DNA of 64,000 nucleotides from Armillaria gallica (lineage: Eukaryota; Basidiomycota; Agaricomycetes; Agaricales; Physalacriaceae), in NCBI GenBank assembly GCA_037576215.1, contig JBANDB010000006.1:5828001-5892000 (forward strand), in the 5' to 3' direction. Position 1 is the stretch's first letter. The number at the start of each line of letters is the position of its first letter. The position numbers were made by a program, and so were the translations under genes. Shown here piece after piece: positions 9,178-20,047 of the stretch. The notes below the pieces were generated by a model. That model did not search any database, was not told the DNA's origin, and saw only the letters and a program-made list of their open reading frames with translations.

Positions 9178-12051
9178 AATCACAAGGTTCGAAAGAGTTT
9201 CCGCGCAGGAAGATGATATCTTATATTTCGTATTTTTAGCTTAGGTGCGGCATCGGAATTAGTGTGATAAGGATAGCACATGTTCGTATACCATAAGCTT
9301 TAGATGTTCACATCGGACGGATGTCGACCGGAAGAGATGTGAGGGCCGCAGTTTTTTGGCGATTTTCTTGGCAGAAGGTTGGAGAACATAAGAAATTCCG
9401 CAAGAGAAACGCTAAAACATCGATGGAAGGGAGCGGTGGGAATATAGCAGCTCTTGCCAGTCAAGAATCACGTGTAAACAAGAAGTCGAGGCGACCATGC
9501 GTTTGCGGGAATAAACCACATTGCGTGACAATTTTGAGCTATGACTCTCCATCATGACAATCTCGACAGGGGAACATCAGTGCCAAAGATAAGGTTCAAA
9601 AGCCTCGTATTTGGCTTTCAGAATGGGAACATGAGTCATTTTCTCCCGCGTTCAGATCGATGCACTATCTCTATAAGCCAAATGGACGGCCCATCAGAAA
9701 CTAAAGAAGATTCAGTAAGAAAACATACATGGCCATATGCGTGACAACAAATCAGCGTCGAAAAGCAGCATCAAAGGTTCCGGGTATCTCCTGGGATTCT
9801 TGGCAGCTGTTCCTCGTGTTCCAATGTACCGTCAAATTATACTTATCGCCCTATAAAAAGACGTCCGCATACCGGGCGCTACAAACGCAGCTCGCTGGAT
9901 CCTACGATTCGGATGATGACGGCTTTCCGCAGCATTATATCCGCTGGCATTAAGAAAATTAAGAGACCAGGGTTAATGCATATCACCTGTGCCTTCTAAA
10001 TTGCCACAAGTTCGGTCGTGCCGACTTAAGGCCATGAGAGAAGGAAGCTTATGTTGCAGTAGCGAAGGTGATGGCCTAACCAGGCAAGTTGTGGGTCCCT
10101 ATTGGCGCATCCAAACAATAGCAAACATAATACTAGGATTCAAGCTGTCACTTCTGTAGCTTCGCTAATACTAGTAACTGGCATCTAGACTCCATCTCTC
10201 ATTGCCCTTCCTTGTATCCCATTTTATCAAATTTCAAAAGTAGGATGACTGCCAGCAGGTGCATGGCCGCATTATGCATATGATGAGTCGCGGTGCCGCA
10301 ACCAAAGATATTGATGCCTACGATCTATCGTTTCAGCCAATGTCCTGGTAGACACTCTGGTAAAGGCATAGCATATACGATGATTTCTGTGCTGCATGAC
10401 CAGCCTTGGACGATGGCGATAAACACAGAGGTTAGGTACGTGGCTCACGACGGCTCGCGGAAGAAACCTAACATTTACTTCTGCGATAGGCCTTTAAATA
10501 AGAACATTTTTGTTGATGTGATATCCATGCGGGGCCAAGGTTCAACTGAATACGCTCCGGAGCAACGGAACTAAAGCATGGACTAGGTCCACACGTCAAA
10601 TCCAACCCACATTGCGCAAAACAGGGCACCCGCATGTGGAAGAACATCGCCTAACAAGGCAGGGTGCCGCTGGGACCATTTCAGGATCCTGAGAAAGCAA
10701 GAAGCTATCCAAGGCTTTGAAGGGTACGCCTTGCATAAAACCAAAATCAATCAGTCTTTCACAATTAGGTTGCATAGATAAATATACTCGTCGAGACAGT
10801 TTCGGTTGTCCCTTCTCCTTCCATTCATCAATCTAGAGCATTGTTGATCCACCTCGTGCCGTTCAAAGCGTCCGGCCCGTTGAAGGTCTTGTTACACCGC
10901 TTGCATCGAAATTTCTTCTCCAGATGTCGGCAAGAAGTGCCTCCCCGCATATGCCCCACTGCTGTTCCCCCTTGATCAGTCAAATTTCACGCAGCGGGTG
11001 CCTCCGGCTTATCTAGGAATGCCCTTTCTTTGTAGCGGAGGGCTGTGCTGTTCACCGACATGAACTTGTCTTCAGTCTAAGGCACCAAACATGGACCTTC
11101 TCCTCATGGAATGTGAACAATCCCTTGCAATCGGGGCGTAGATTTGATATTGTTTCCTCCCTCGGCTTTCCTCTCGGCACTACTCTTGTCTTTGGTTCGC
11201 TCGTCGACATCAGCATCAAGTGAAGTCGAGATAAGACTTAGGGCTGACACGTCGTGGGAGCCAGGTGGAGCGGCCGGACCTTCGTCTGTCGTCCTCGTTC
11301 CCTGGTATACACCGGCGCGGTGTCATGGGTGGTTTTGTGGTACAGGACTTTGCTACCCGTGATCACCGTATGAGGTTCCCCTGAAAGTTCGGTATCGACC
11401 CCAGGATAATGGATGGCCCGAGACTCCTTCAGATTCCGGGTCGAAGAGTTCGTCATGCCCGCGAAGATTGCCTACAATCCATCTCTGTCGAGGGCAAGGG
11501 TCTTGACCTTTTCTTTGGCACCAAGAAACATGCTGTGGCCGGCAGTGTAGTTGTAGTTGTGTCGGAGAAAAGACTATGGGGGGGTTAGCATGGCGAACCT
11601 TGGCCTTTGAGCTAATCTCAATACCAGTTCAGGTACACCAGTCAGGGTGTTGTTCTCACTGTGTACCACGCTGCTACTATATTCAAGGACAAATGCTCAA
11701 CTTGATCTTCCTTTTTTAATTATGTTCGGTGAGTGTTCAACATTATCACCATACGGCAACTGAATTGAAGCGCTATCATAAAGTGATTTCCGTGCATCTC
11801 GAAGGAGTCCTCGTAGGAGAAGTTACTGGCGCCGCTTACGCCGCTGCTCTTGAGTACAGCTACTTCTTCACGCTCCCATGCATCTCCTCTTATGTTCTCA
11901 TCCGGCATGGGCGTGTAAATTATGTCCGGCATCTTATTGCGACCATTGCTACTCACTATGTCCATTCCGGCGAACCGTTCAACCGACATCTGGTTTTCAT
12001 TACCAAGTGCTCTCCATATGACGAATACATTCCAAGATCCAGCCTTGTTAT
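9178..12051. other. Gene-poor region with decayed fragments
   Basis: Holds the OPT promoter at its left end and the 3' flank of the 12.05 kb gene at its right end. In between, frames are short. The minus strand at about 10.1-10.5 kb shows hydrophobic runs (for example FIAIVQGWSCSTEIIVYAMP) broken by stops, possibly a dead membrane-protein gene, but no family could be named. A zinc-finger relic lies at 10840-10925. Confidence 0.45.
10840..10925 (-). pseudogene. Decayed C2H2 zinc-finger fragment
   Basis: The minus strand reads KKFRCKRCNKTFNGPDAL, a good first half of a C2H2 finger (C-x2-C, aromatic, Leu). One base is then missing: in the next frame the sequence continues RHEVDQQC, which supplies the expected His and the usual spacing. 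No open frame surrounds it, so this appears to be the remnant of a zinc-finger gene broken by a frameshift. It is not an obvious copy of the zinc-finger gene at 13.97 kb, whose fingers differ. Confidence 0.45.
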
Positions 12052-13379
12052 CTATCCCCCACGCACAAATCTCTTCAAATACTCATTCGGCAAGCAACTG
12101 TCCCTTGTAGCCCTCTCATAAACCAGGAGTTCTTTATCCTTACCAACCAGGCTCAACCGTCCTGTCGACCCGGACTTGCCCACTAGAGCCTGGATAGCAT
12201 ACAATGCCTTCCCCAACATCCTCAGCCTCTTCTGAATATTGTCCCCGACGTAGGATAGGCTCTGAATCGTCCTTCGCTGAACGTCGGTAAAACAACCATT
12301 CTTTTGTGTACCGATGAACAGCTCTGGAGTCTGTGAAAAGTACAGCTGCAGGTATTTTTCCTTCCATTGCATTGCATTACCGGCCTTCCTTGTCGTTAAC
12401 TCGACAGTAGATTCATTGGCTACGGATTTGCCAGCGGCAATTACGGTCAGCGAAATCGTCTCGTCAACGACATGTGTGGATGTCGGGCGTTCAGACAGGG
12501 TAGCTTTCGACGCGACCTCGGTCGCTAACTCATCCACGGATGCAAGAGCAGGGTCTTCTGGGACGAAGCATGCGTCGACTTCGAAGCGGACCACCATCTT
12601 GAGACCATTGAAGTCCTACGATATACCGTTTAACATCAAAGTCCACGGTATAGCTGCGCACACACATATGTGATGATCCTATGATGCCCTCCTACACCCG
12701 TCTCGCAGCCAGGAGCAGCACGCGTGATCGCTTCCTCAAACGAATAACCATAACTACCGAATGTCTTCATCTTTGTTTTTGCCTCCCACCGATTACACAA
12801 TACGGTCTTCTCCCCGGCAAGCTGCAGGTCGATCCTAAAACTCTGCTTCCTTTCGCCGACCCACCCCATGAGCTTGCGGAGCCCGTTTCGGTCAATGATA
12901 AAATCGACGGAGGGCCAGTCGATTGCGGTCGAAGAGGCGTCGGACCCTGAAGATACGCTATCAACGGCAACGAGGATGGGTAACAGCGGAGAGTTTGGGA
13001 GTCGATGACCGTTCTGGTCGCAGAATTGATATCCAGAATCCTCGGGGACGGTAAATGGAGTTTGTTTGTTCCTCCAGATCCGTGGCGAGCCTAGGAGAGC
13101 GGACAGTTAGCGCTCAGCGCTTGGGAATGACACGGTGTTACCTGGTACCAAGATCGTTGGCGATGGGTTATCCGTCCAATTATACGACCCGATACATCGC
13201 ACATCCTTGATCGCCACAACCTCTTCGTCCGCAGCAGGTACTGTTAGTGTTGAGATGGGACTTGCGGACAAACCGTCGGTGATATCCCGTTTGGAAGCCG
13301 AGCGCCTAGCTGCGGTGGGAGCGAAACCTATATCACCGCCACGAGATGAAGAGGATGGGGTTGTGTGGTGGCTACTCAT
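12052..13379 (-). CDS. Conserved fungal protein of unknown function
   Basis: Three exons (13379-13142, 13090-12666, 12615-12052; introns of 51 and 50 nt) give 408 residues. After a low-complexity Ser-rich N-terminus the core reads IGSYNWTDNPSPTILVPGSP, then VPEDSGYQFCDQNG, then VDFIIDRNGLRKLMGW and FRIDLQLAGEKTVLCNRW. This matches a widespread fungal family with the pattern YNW..PTI.VPGSP..W, whose database members are often labelled geranylgeranyl pyrophosphate synthetase. No DDxxD prenyl-synthase motif is visible, so that label looks wrong. There is no signal peptide or membrane segment. The C-terminal third (QWKEKYLQLYFSQTPELFIG) is more helical. The ATG at 13379 is the first in frame and the protein ends LKRFVRGG. 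Function is unknown. Confidence 0.85.
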
Positions 13380-13972
13380 CTTAGATTATGGTGTGATGAC
13401 CGTCTAGGAAGAAGGCAAGTCGCGCGCCTATCTGATGATGGATCGAAGATGACCGTGTGAGCCCGTAGAAGGATTGAATACATCCTAAGCGCCCAAGACC
13501 ACTGTCCCGAATATGCAAGGATGGATCGCAAAATCGTTCATTCTAATCAATTGTTCTGCATTTTGACTCGATGAAAGCAGCGATGAATGGATACTGTGTC
13601 TGCGTCACGAAACCAGTGATGGTCAGTAAGTTGTTATTTGGTATACCTACAAGGCCACACTTCTCATGCTACATGTATAGGAAACAGATGGAGTCTCACC
13701 TACGACAGTCCCTGAAGAAGAAGTTTAATGAAAGCTCCGCTACAATGAGGTCACCAAGCTTTTGCCTTTCTAAACTTCTGGTACGTCATATCCAAATCGT
13801 AAAGTATTTGCCCCTTACAATCTATCACTGGCCGGGCGCTTGGAGTGAGATGATTCATATTATCTCGGTAAGGTTCAAATAAACCTTTAGCGATAAATAC
13901 AGCTAATGGCTTGTTGTACTTCTTTTCAAGTCTATAGATACATTTTGCGATAACATTTCTGGCACGTCCATC
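13380..13972. other. Intergenic, 5' and 3' flanks
   Basis: Promoter of the 12.05-13.38 kb gene and 3' flank of the zinc-finger gene. A plus-strand frame of 103 codons at 13571-13882 shows no family features and was not called. Confidence 0.45.
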
Positions 13973-15001
13973 TCAAGATGCGTCCTCTGAATCCCTGAGC
14001 AGCATCATCATCCCGTCCAACGCCGCTTCCTCGTCTGTCTGATTAGTATGCTTCCTTATCCGATGCCTCTTCAACGCGTCCTTCCTTGTATACATCTCGG
14101 AGCATTCATCGCAAACATATCCTTTCTCCTTATGCTTGATGACCAAGAAGTGCCTCTTCGCATTTCCCACCATGTTACTAGTCCAGTCGCAGTCAGGCCA
14201 GGCGCACCGCACACTGTCCTTTGCCCCAAACTCTCCCCTGTGTACAGGTGTATGCGCTATTACTTCGTCAAGGGTTTTGAAGTGCTCGTCGCAATCAGGT
14301 TTGACGCATCGGAAGATAGTCGGCTCATAGGTGAACGACCGCGCTCGCGCTCTGCGACGGGATTGGTCTGGGCCTAAATTGGAAGGAGCAATGTTGCCCG
14401 CGGGTTCTGTTTGCATGCCTGGTGCATCATGGTATGCGGCGTCATCCGATGGGGCGACTTTCACGTCGTAGTGGCGGAACCTATATTCTTTAACGGCCAT
14501 ACCCTCACGGTAGCCACTGATGTCGTGGTCGGGTGTCTTGACGCCATTAGTGATGAACCTATAGCTGTCGCCGATGGAATTGAGGCTCCGGTTTCTGTTT
14601 CTGGTACTTCCTGTGGTGCGGTCTGCAACGTCGTGTTTGATCGGTGCCGTATCACGACGGTCGATCTTGCGTTCAGGGAGCCCAACGACTCGGGCAATGG
14701 GAGTGGCCTCAGCGCCACTAAAACGATCAGTTTTGCAGGCATCAAACCTGACATCGCGCTTGAAGTCTCGACCATCGTCGTGACTTTTGTACCTGCCACT
14801 GTGCTGGACGTCGCTGTGGTGCTCAAGCTGGTCATAGTCACGATCATTGAAGCGGTCTGTTTTGCTAAGGAAACCCGACATGAAGTCGGAGTCGAGTGGG
14901 CTGCTGGGGATGCTGGGGCAGCTCTCTGTCTCAGAGTCGCTGAAATCGCTTTCGGCCAGAGTGGCGATGGGTGGGAGGATGGGAGATGTGCGACGCGGCA
15001 T
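13973..15001 (-). CDS. C2H2 zinc-finger protein
   Basis: Single-exon frame of 342 residues beginning MPRRTSPILPPIATLAESDF. Residues 1-230 are acidic/Ser-rich and then Arg/Asp-rich and look disordered. The C-terminal third carries three zinc fingers: CVKPDC..H..H (a C-x4-C type), CAWPDC..H..H (C-x4-C) and CDECSEMYTRKDALKRH (C-x2-C, classical). The mixed spacing is common in fungal C2H2 regulators. An RRRARARS stretch just before the fingers could be a nuclear localisation signal. A role as a nuclear DNA-binding regulator is inferred from the fingers; targets are unknown. The ATG at 15001 is the first in frame and the stop is at 13973-13975. Confidence 0.85.
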   Translation of the reverse strand: MPRRTSPILPPIATLAESDFSDSETESCPSIPSSPLDSDFMSGFLSKTDRFNDRDYDQLEHHSDVQHSGRYKSHDDGRDFKRDVRFDACKTDRFSGAEATPIARVVGLPERKIDRRDTAPIKHDVADRTTGSTRNRNRSLNSIGDSYRFITNGVKTPDHDISGYREGMAVKEYRFRHYDVKVAPSDDAAYHDAPGMQTEPAGNIAPSNLGPDQSRRRARARSFTYEPTIFRCVKPDCDEHFKTLDEVIAHTPVHRGEFGAKDSVRCAWPDCDWTSNMVGNAKRHFLVIKHKEKGYVCDECSEMYTRKDALKRHRIRKHTNQTDEEAALDGMMMLLRDSEDAS

Positions 15002-15541
15002 TATCTTGGTAACAGAGCTTAGACGTAAGATGTAGTTAGGCTCTTCACCATTCCTTGCGAACTTTACATTTATATCTACCAGTACAATGTGGTCTTTACC
15101 ATTCAGCCCTGTCTTTGTTTGATTGTCTTGGTCAAATTTATAAAGACATGATTTGCTCTATTCCTTTGTGGCATTAGACGGAAATGGTAAGAGTGTCATG
15201 TGTGGCTTCTGCCGCATATTGTCTTATGCTACTGTCGGCCTTTGTTCTTGACAAATTCAAACCGCTTCGTATGAATGACCCTGGCGGTCGAAGCATAGGA
15301 TAACACAGGACAGGGAAGACGATTTTGAAAATGGCGGATCTTCAAGGATCCCAGTCTTGATGGCACCAGGTCGACCTGGCATTAACATTTATGCCACTCG
15401 ATGATGACTCAATTATGAAGCATAAGCGTAAACGATAGTGCCACCGATCCAGCTGTTTAATTGCACGTTCAAGCTTCAAGTCTTGCCTCCTTGAGCTGCA
15501 TTGGTTTGCTATGCTATTTAAGAAAAACCTAACTGTTACCC
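15002..15541. other. Intergenic, no gene seen
   Basis: Upstream of the zinc-finger gene and downstream of the F-box gene ending at 15542, both on minus. AT-rich with TATA-like runs (for example tttataaag near 15137), none assignable with confidence. Confidence 0.4.
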
Positions 15542-17756
15542 TCAGGTCGATTCCGGATTCCACGGCATAGACTCCCAGCGTCTAAAGTCGCTCATTTTCT
15601 TCAACGTCACTCGACCACTACCTCCACGAGAAATATCCCACCCCGAAGATATGTCATGTAGCACGAACACCTCAAGAGTTGCGCAGCGCCTGGCAAACAT
15701 TGCGGCCATTTCGTCTGGGTCACCTGGAGCCTCGTCGTCATCTACATCCTCCTTATCAGCCCTCTCCTCTGCATCGGTCTCCTCTGCAACGGCTCCAGCC
15801 AACGGTATTGGCGGCAGCCAAAGCCCCTCTCCAAGGTTCCACCCAAAGTAGCGAAGATGGGCCAGGGAGGCCAGCTGGGAAGCGTACGCAGTCGGTGGTT
15901 CAGGCCAAGCAGCAGGGACCCCGAGCGGACTCAGCAGTTGGAGAAGGAGCAAATGAGTCAACTGGGGAAAACGTTGGGCGATGTCAATGAAGATATCCAC
16001 GCTACCCTCCAGTAAACCGTCAAGGACCAAGTTCTTTAGAGGTTGTGGTGCTAGCGCGTCTAATAGAGACAGCACTTCTGCGTCTGTTACGCCAGTAGCA
16101 AATCGAACTTTGAAATGAGTGATATTGGAACTGCCACTCAAGGTTAAAAGCCAATTGCGAAGAAGGCCGACCGATGGAGTCGAGATGCCATCCATGCACA
16201 AGCGTGATATGTGAAAGAAGTGGTATTCTTCAGCTAATAGGCTGAAGGTGATGAGATCGAGCTGATGCGAATGAGAAAATATGTAAAGAGACGTGATATT
16301 GGGACAAAATGCGAGGATGTTCCAGGTCCTAGTCCATTTCGTCCCTTGCTGTCCACCGAGAGGGGAGATCGCCAGCCGAAGATGGCGTACACTGTCGAGG
16401 TTGAAAAGTTGGGTAGCAGCCAGTATTTTAGCCTCCACCAGACTGGCTACACCAAATGTGCATCGATCTATGTACAACTTTCGTAGCTTGGGAAGAGTTG
16501 ACATCATTCGAAAGAAATGCCGGCTGACGACGAAGCCATACGTGGTGATTTCGGTGATACTTTCACCATGAGGAAAGGCGACCGATAGGCTGGCGATGAC
16601 GGAGGATAAATCGTCGCGCATGTCAAAGTTTACTGGTAACCTGCCGCTACCGGCCCAAGAGTTGTGAAAGTTCAGAATCTCGATTTGTTTCGTGATATCA
16701 GGACGCGCGATGAGGAATGCAATGTCTTGGTGCATGTTGTCCAGGGACTGCTGATAACACTTGAACATACGATTTTGCTGTTCCATGGGAGATCCGCCTA
16801 TCAATGTCATCTCGTTGGTCGAAGGCACACACAAACGCATGGAGCGGAACTAAGGGCGATGCCTTAGCGCTATATTCCACTGCGGTAGCACCCAATGCTG
16901 ACTCACTCGGTAGATGTACGGCGCTCCCAAAGCCCTCATATGTCGGCACGTCCTTGACAGAAGACGCACAACATTGCTGCCCCCCTGCTGAAACACAAGA
17001 TCCAGCAGCTCATCAGGGAGATCAAGAAGAAATAACTTCTGGATCTTCGGCTCGCCCTTGGACTCTGTTATCTGCTTGACAACACTATCTGATGACAGGA
17101 TGAGATTTCTGAAGTGGACATAATTAAAAGTTCTACTGACCCGTCCAATCCTTCACGTCCTCGTAAACATATGAGCTAGGTACAAGCCATCGATCTCGAA
17201 AGGTTTCCCACATTTCCTCGTTCTGAATCTCATAGTACACAGACGAGCGACCTTGGCCTGCCAGGAGTGCAAGTTCACCTTCATATGCCCATCCACGTTC
17301 AAATTTCAGCACAAACGGGGCAAGAGCTTCTACATCGGCAAGAAAGAGAGACCAGCGCGCTGAATAGAATTCAAACCTCTAAATAATATGAACAACTGTC
17401 GCAACCTTCGAAGATAAAGATTGCGCTTACGGACAGCCGTCGACCAGTGAGATCCAAATCGCCCTACAAAATTTAACTTATCTGACTTGATTCCTTCCCG
17501 ATGCAGAAGCAAGAGTACTCACCGAGTAGAAACCTATCATAGTCCTGACAAACGCCTCCAGACGTGCTACCTTGAAATCACTGTCTTGAGAAACGTCGAT
17601 GGGTCCATCTTCGTCGAAGTGATTGAAAATCTTGTACGACATGCTGCCGTTGTATATAGCCTTGTCGAATACTGTGGTCGGTGGCCATGATACAGAATGA
17701 TAGGTCTGGCGCCGCAGAGAGGCCTCATCTTCTAGCAAATATTGAGCGACCTGCAT
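15542..17756 (-). CDS. F-box/leucine-rich-repeat protein (paralog A)
   Basis: Five exons (17756-17523, 17463-17431, 17378-17141, 17088-16907, 16849-15542; introns 52-59 nt) give 664 residues. Residues about 1-185 form an N-terminal region with YLLEDEASLRRQ and RWSLFLADVEALAPFV, ending WETFRDRWLVPSS. The F-box follows (KLFLLDLPDELLDLVFQQ..RLLSRTCRHMRALGAPYIY), then about 430 residues of degenerate leucine-rich repeats such as LRHLRLAISPLGG and LKNLVLDGLLEGS, with an acidic insert. F-box proteins link substrates to the SCF ubiquitin ligase through Skp1; the repeats would bind the substrate. It is exon-for-exon co-linear with the gene at 23244-25463 (665 and 666 codons including stops). The third intron uses an unusual GTCAGT donor. 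The start at 17756 is the first ATG before the conserved block; the upstream frame stays open, so the N-terminus is slightly uncertain. Confidence 0.82.
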
Positions 17757-17953
17757 GGTGGTAGGCGTAGAAGAGGTAACAAGCGTAGTTCCGCCGCCTC
17801 GACAGCGAGACAACGGCTGGACTCTCAGCCCTGCCTGATGGAGGTTGAGAGGTTGAGCATCACAGCCACCGGACTTCGGCCCGAGAGATCATCATACTAG
17901 ATCTAATTAGTTCATAAAGTATCAACATCTAAGTTCTAACACTATCAAGGTTT

Positions 17954-19552
17954 CTAAAGATTATCGTGCATGACAGAGTCTGTCATGCGTTGGGTACCAG
18001 GACGATATGAAACTGTCTCCTCGCATGCTAATGTAGGATATCCCAGGGTATTGACCATCACCTCCGCGTCCTCTGGTAAGCACAAATGCAATGTTCGAAG
18101 GAAAGGACCACCATGATAATGTTCAGCCAGAGTCGCACGCAAAATGGAGTGCCTCTGTACAATCCAATCAAGAACATGACTGTACTTTTTCGGCGAGAGC
18201 GCAGTGATCCGAAGGACGGAGAGATTGGGGAGGACCAGAGGAAGCCGGGATACAGAGTCTTCTGTTTCGGATTGACAGATGAAGGGGATAGGATAATTCA
18301 TGGACGTCAAGGTTGCGTTGTCAGGGGAGATCAGAAAAAGGTGTCTAAGGGATGTCAAAGACGCCATCAATTTCAGCGGCACAGGCAAGTCTTCCTCTTC
18401 GACATAGCCGTGTTCAACACTGGCCCATGCCGGGAACCGTTCCTCGCGAAATTCCACGTATCGGAGGACAAGAAACGTTATATGGCCCAAGGGTAGGAGG
18501 TGTATCATGGTGTCGAAGAGTTCGCTCATGAGGCGGGCGTACGCGTCGCGCATAACACCCCACGCGTTGTCCCCATGCATGTTCATCATAACTAAGGCCT
18601 TGAGTGCAGGAAACGCGACATGGGAGAGTAACTTCTGGACGTCGCGAGCATCGTAAAACCCGAGGCGAAGCATGCGAACGTTCGGTAGCATCAGACGGTC
18701 ATCGGGAGAGGTAGAGCCCTCGGACCCTCTCTCTGCAAACGCACCGAGGATCTCGACCTTGTCGAGGGTGTCCTTGCTGAGTCGTAGGATCTCTACTAGC
18801 TCTTGAACCGTCGGACAGTAACGCAAAGGAAGCATTGCGAAGCTGAGTGACGTCAAATTTGTGTGCCAGAATCCTTGCCACCGACATGGAATACTAATGA
18901 TCATATGTTTCAGAGACGGGCATAGCTGTGCGTCGGGTGGAGCCAAGACAGTCGAAAACGCAGAGGAGAAGTGGTAGAACTGTAGATCTTCGAGAATGGG
19001 CATCGACGCGGTGAAGATACGCTCCCAAAGGGTACGATGGCACTCCCAGGAATGATGGTTGATCATCAGACTTCTAAGGCGTCCAACGTGAGGAAGGAGA
19101 AGATCTGAAAGCTTGCATACATGGTTGCAAGCCCACCAATTCTGAGGCAACGGTGGTTGTTGGACAACTATTTCGACGTCGATAGGATGCTCGCCAGACC
19201 GCTCAAGAAAGAGCTGGGTCAGAGGAAAGTCGAATCTCACGTCGTTGACGGGGTCGCCAATATGGAGTTCACGCTCCACGGGGAATACTATGCAACGCTG
19301 TATGGCAATGCGAGTCCACAAGGAAGGACACTCGACAGCGATGTCGCGCCAAGTACCACACACTTGGGAAATGACCAAGGGCAGGTCGTTGGGTCTGACA
19401 AGCAAGGCGTCCTTCCTCTTCGGCATGAAGGTGGCATGGAGGAATATCTCGCTGAGAAGTTCAGGTGGAAGGCGGTAAATGGGAGATGGTAGGGGAGAGG
19501 CTTTTTGACTTCTCATGCGCAAGAATCGGCTCGCAACCTTCAGCTTTGCCAT
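17954..19552 (-). CDS. F-box/leucine-rich-repeat protein
   Basis: Single coding exon of 532 residues: MAKLKVASRFLRMRSQKASP, then the F-box (YRLPPELLSEIFLHATF..LPLVISQVCGTWRDIAVECPSLWT), then irregular LRRs (LRSLMINHHSWEC, LKHMIISIPCRWQ, VRMLRLGFYDARDV, LRHLFLISPDNATL). Likely substrate receptor of an SCF ubiquitin ligase. The start was chosen because a 52-nt intron (GTATGC..GACAG) ends 2 nt before this ATG; a longer frame reaching 19645 would run through that intron. It belongs to the same subfamily as the genes at 20.0 and 49.9 kb (W/LWT after the F-box and an H/DSWE motif in the first repeats). Confidence 0.87.
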   Translation of the reverse strand: MAKLKVASRFLRMRSQKASPLPSPIYRLPPELLSEIFLHATFMPKRKDALLVRPNDLPLVISQVCGTWRDIAVECPSLWTRIAIQRCIVFPVERELHIGDPVNDVRFDFPLTQLFLERSGEHPIDVEIVVQQPPLPQNWWACNHVCKLSDLLLPHVGRLRSLMINHHSWECHRTLWERIFTASMPILEDLQFYHFSSAFSTVLAPPDAQLCPSLKHMIISIPCRWQGFWHTNLTSLSFAMLPLRYCPTVQELVEILRLSKDTLDKVEILGAFAERGSEGSTSPDDRLMLPNVRMLRLGFYDARDVQKLLSHVAFPALKALVMMNMHGDNAWGVMRDAYARLMSELFDTMIHLLPLGHITFLVLRYVEFREERFPAWASVEHGYVEEEDLPVPLKLMASLTSLRHLFLISPDNATLTSMNYPIPFICQSETEDSVSRLPLVLPNLSVLRITALSPKKYSHVLDWIVQRHSILRATLAEHYHGGPFLRTLHLCLPEDAEVMVNTLGYPTLACEETVSYRPGTQRMTDSVMHDNL

Positions 19553-19554
19553 GG

Positions 19555-19606
19555 CTGTCGGGTGTCTGGTCAGCACTGGTCCGTAGATAGACATAAATTG
19601 GCATAC
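19555..19606 (-). other. 5' leader intron of the 17954-19552 F-box gene
   Basis: Begins GTATGCC after CAG and ends GACAG, leaving only CC before the ATG. 52 nt long. The same arrangement occurs in two related F-box genes in this window. Confidence 0.65.
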
Positions 19607-20047
19607 CTGTTTGACCTTGCAGAATTGTGGTGCAGCGTGCTGCAACGCCGACAGTGGGTAGAAGCGGTGCTTTATAGTGGCGGCTTAGGTTCGAATGTCA
19701 ACAAAGATTTGTCAAAACAAAGTACAACTGCTACCAGACTACACAAAGGCAGCAGAACAGAACAGTGGCACCTATAAATAGCAGCCGCCAACTGCAAGAC
19801 CAATCATCCGGTGACGCTGGCATATTGCCTGTCGCACCAGTCCAGTCATGGAAGTCTCAATGCCACCATTAGTCTAATCCCTCGTCCACGAGGAAAGGTA
19901 AAATGTGATACCCTGACTTGATCCTGGTCTCCTAATCGTGAAACTTCGTTCATATTGCGTCACTGCTTGATTGTAAAGACTACATTTTAGAGGAATATTA
20001 CGTCTGAGAGACTTACGACGGAAAAAAGGGTGTCATATTCCATAGAA

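Noticed and set aside
9321..10574. Several 60-93 codon plus-strand frames
   Set aside because: No motifs, no compatible splice sites and no start context; likely chance frames in a decayed region.
11729..12121. 130-codon plus-strand frame
   Set aside because: Overlaps the end of the minus-strand conserved gene and has no recognisable features or splice context.
14411..15022. 203-codon open frame on the plus strand
   Set aside because: It is antisense to the zinc-finger gene, whose minus-strand frame has clear C2H2 fingers; the plus frame has no motifs and arises from codon bias.
19553..19645. N-terminal extension of the F-box gene to 19645
   Set aside because: The extension starts at TTG and runs through a 52-nt intron with good ends; the start at 19552 matches the paralogs.
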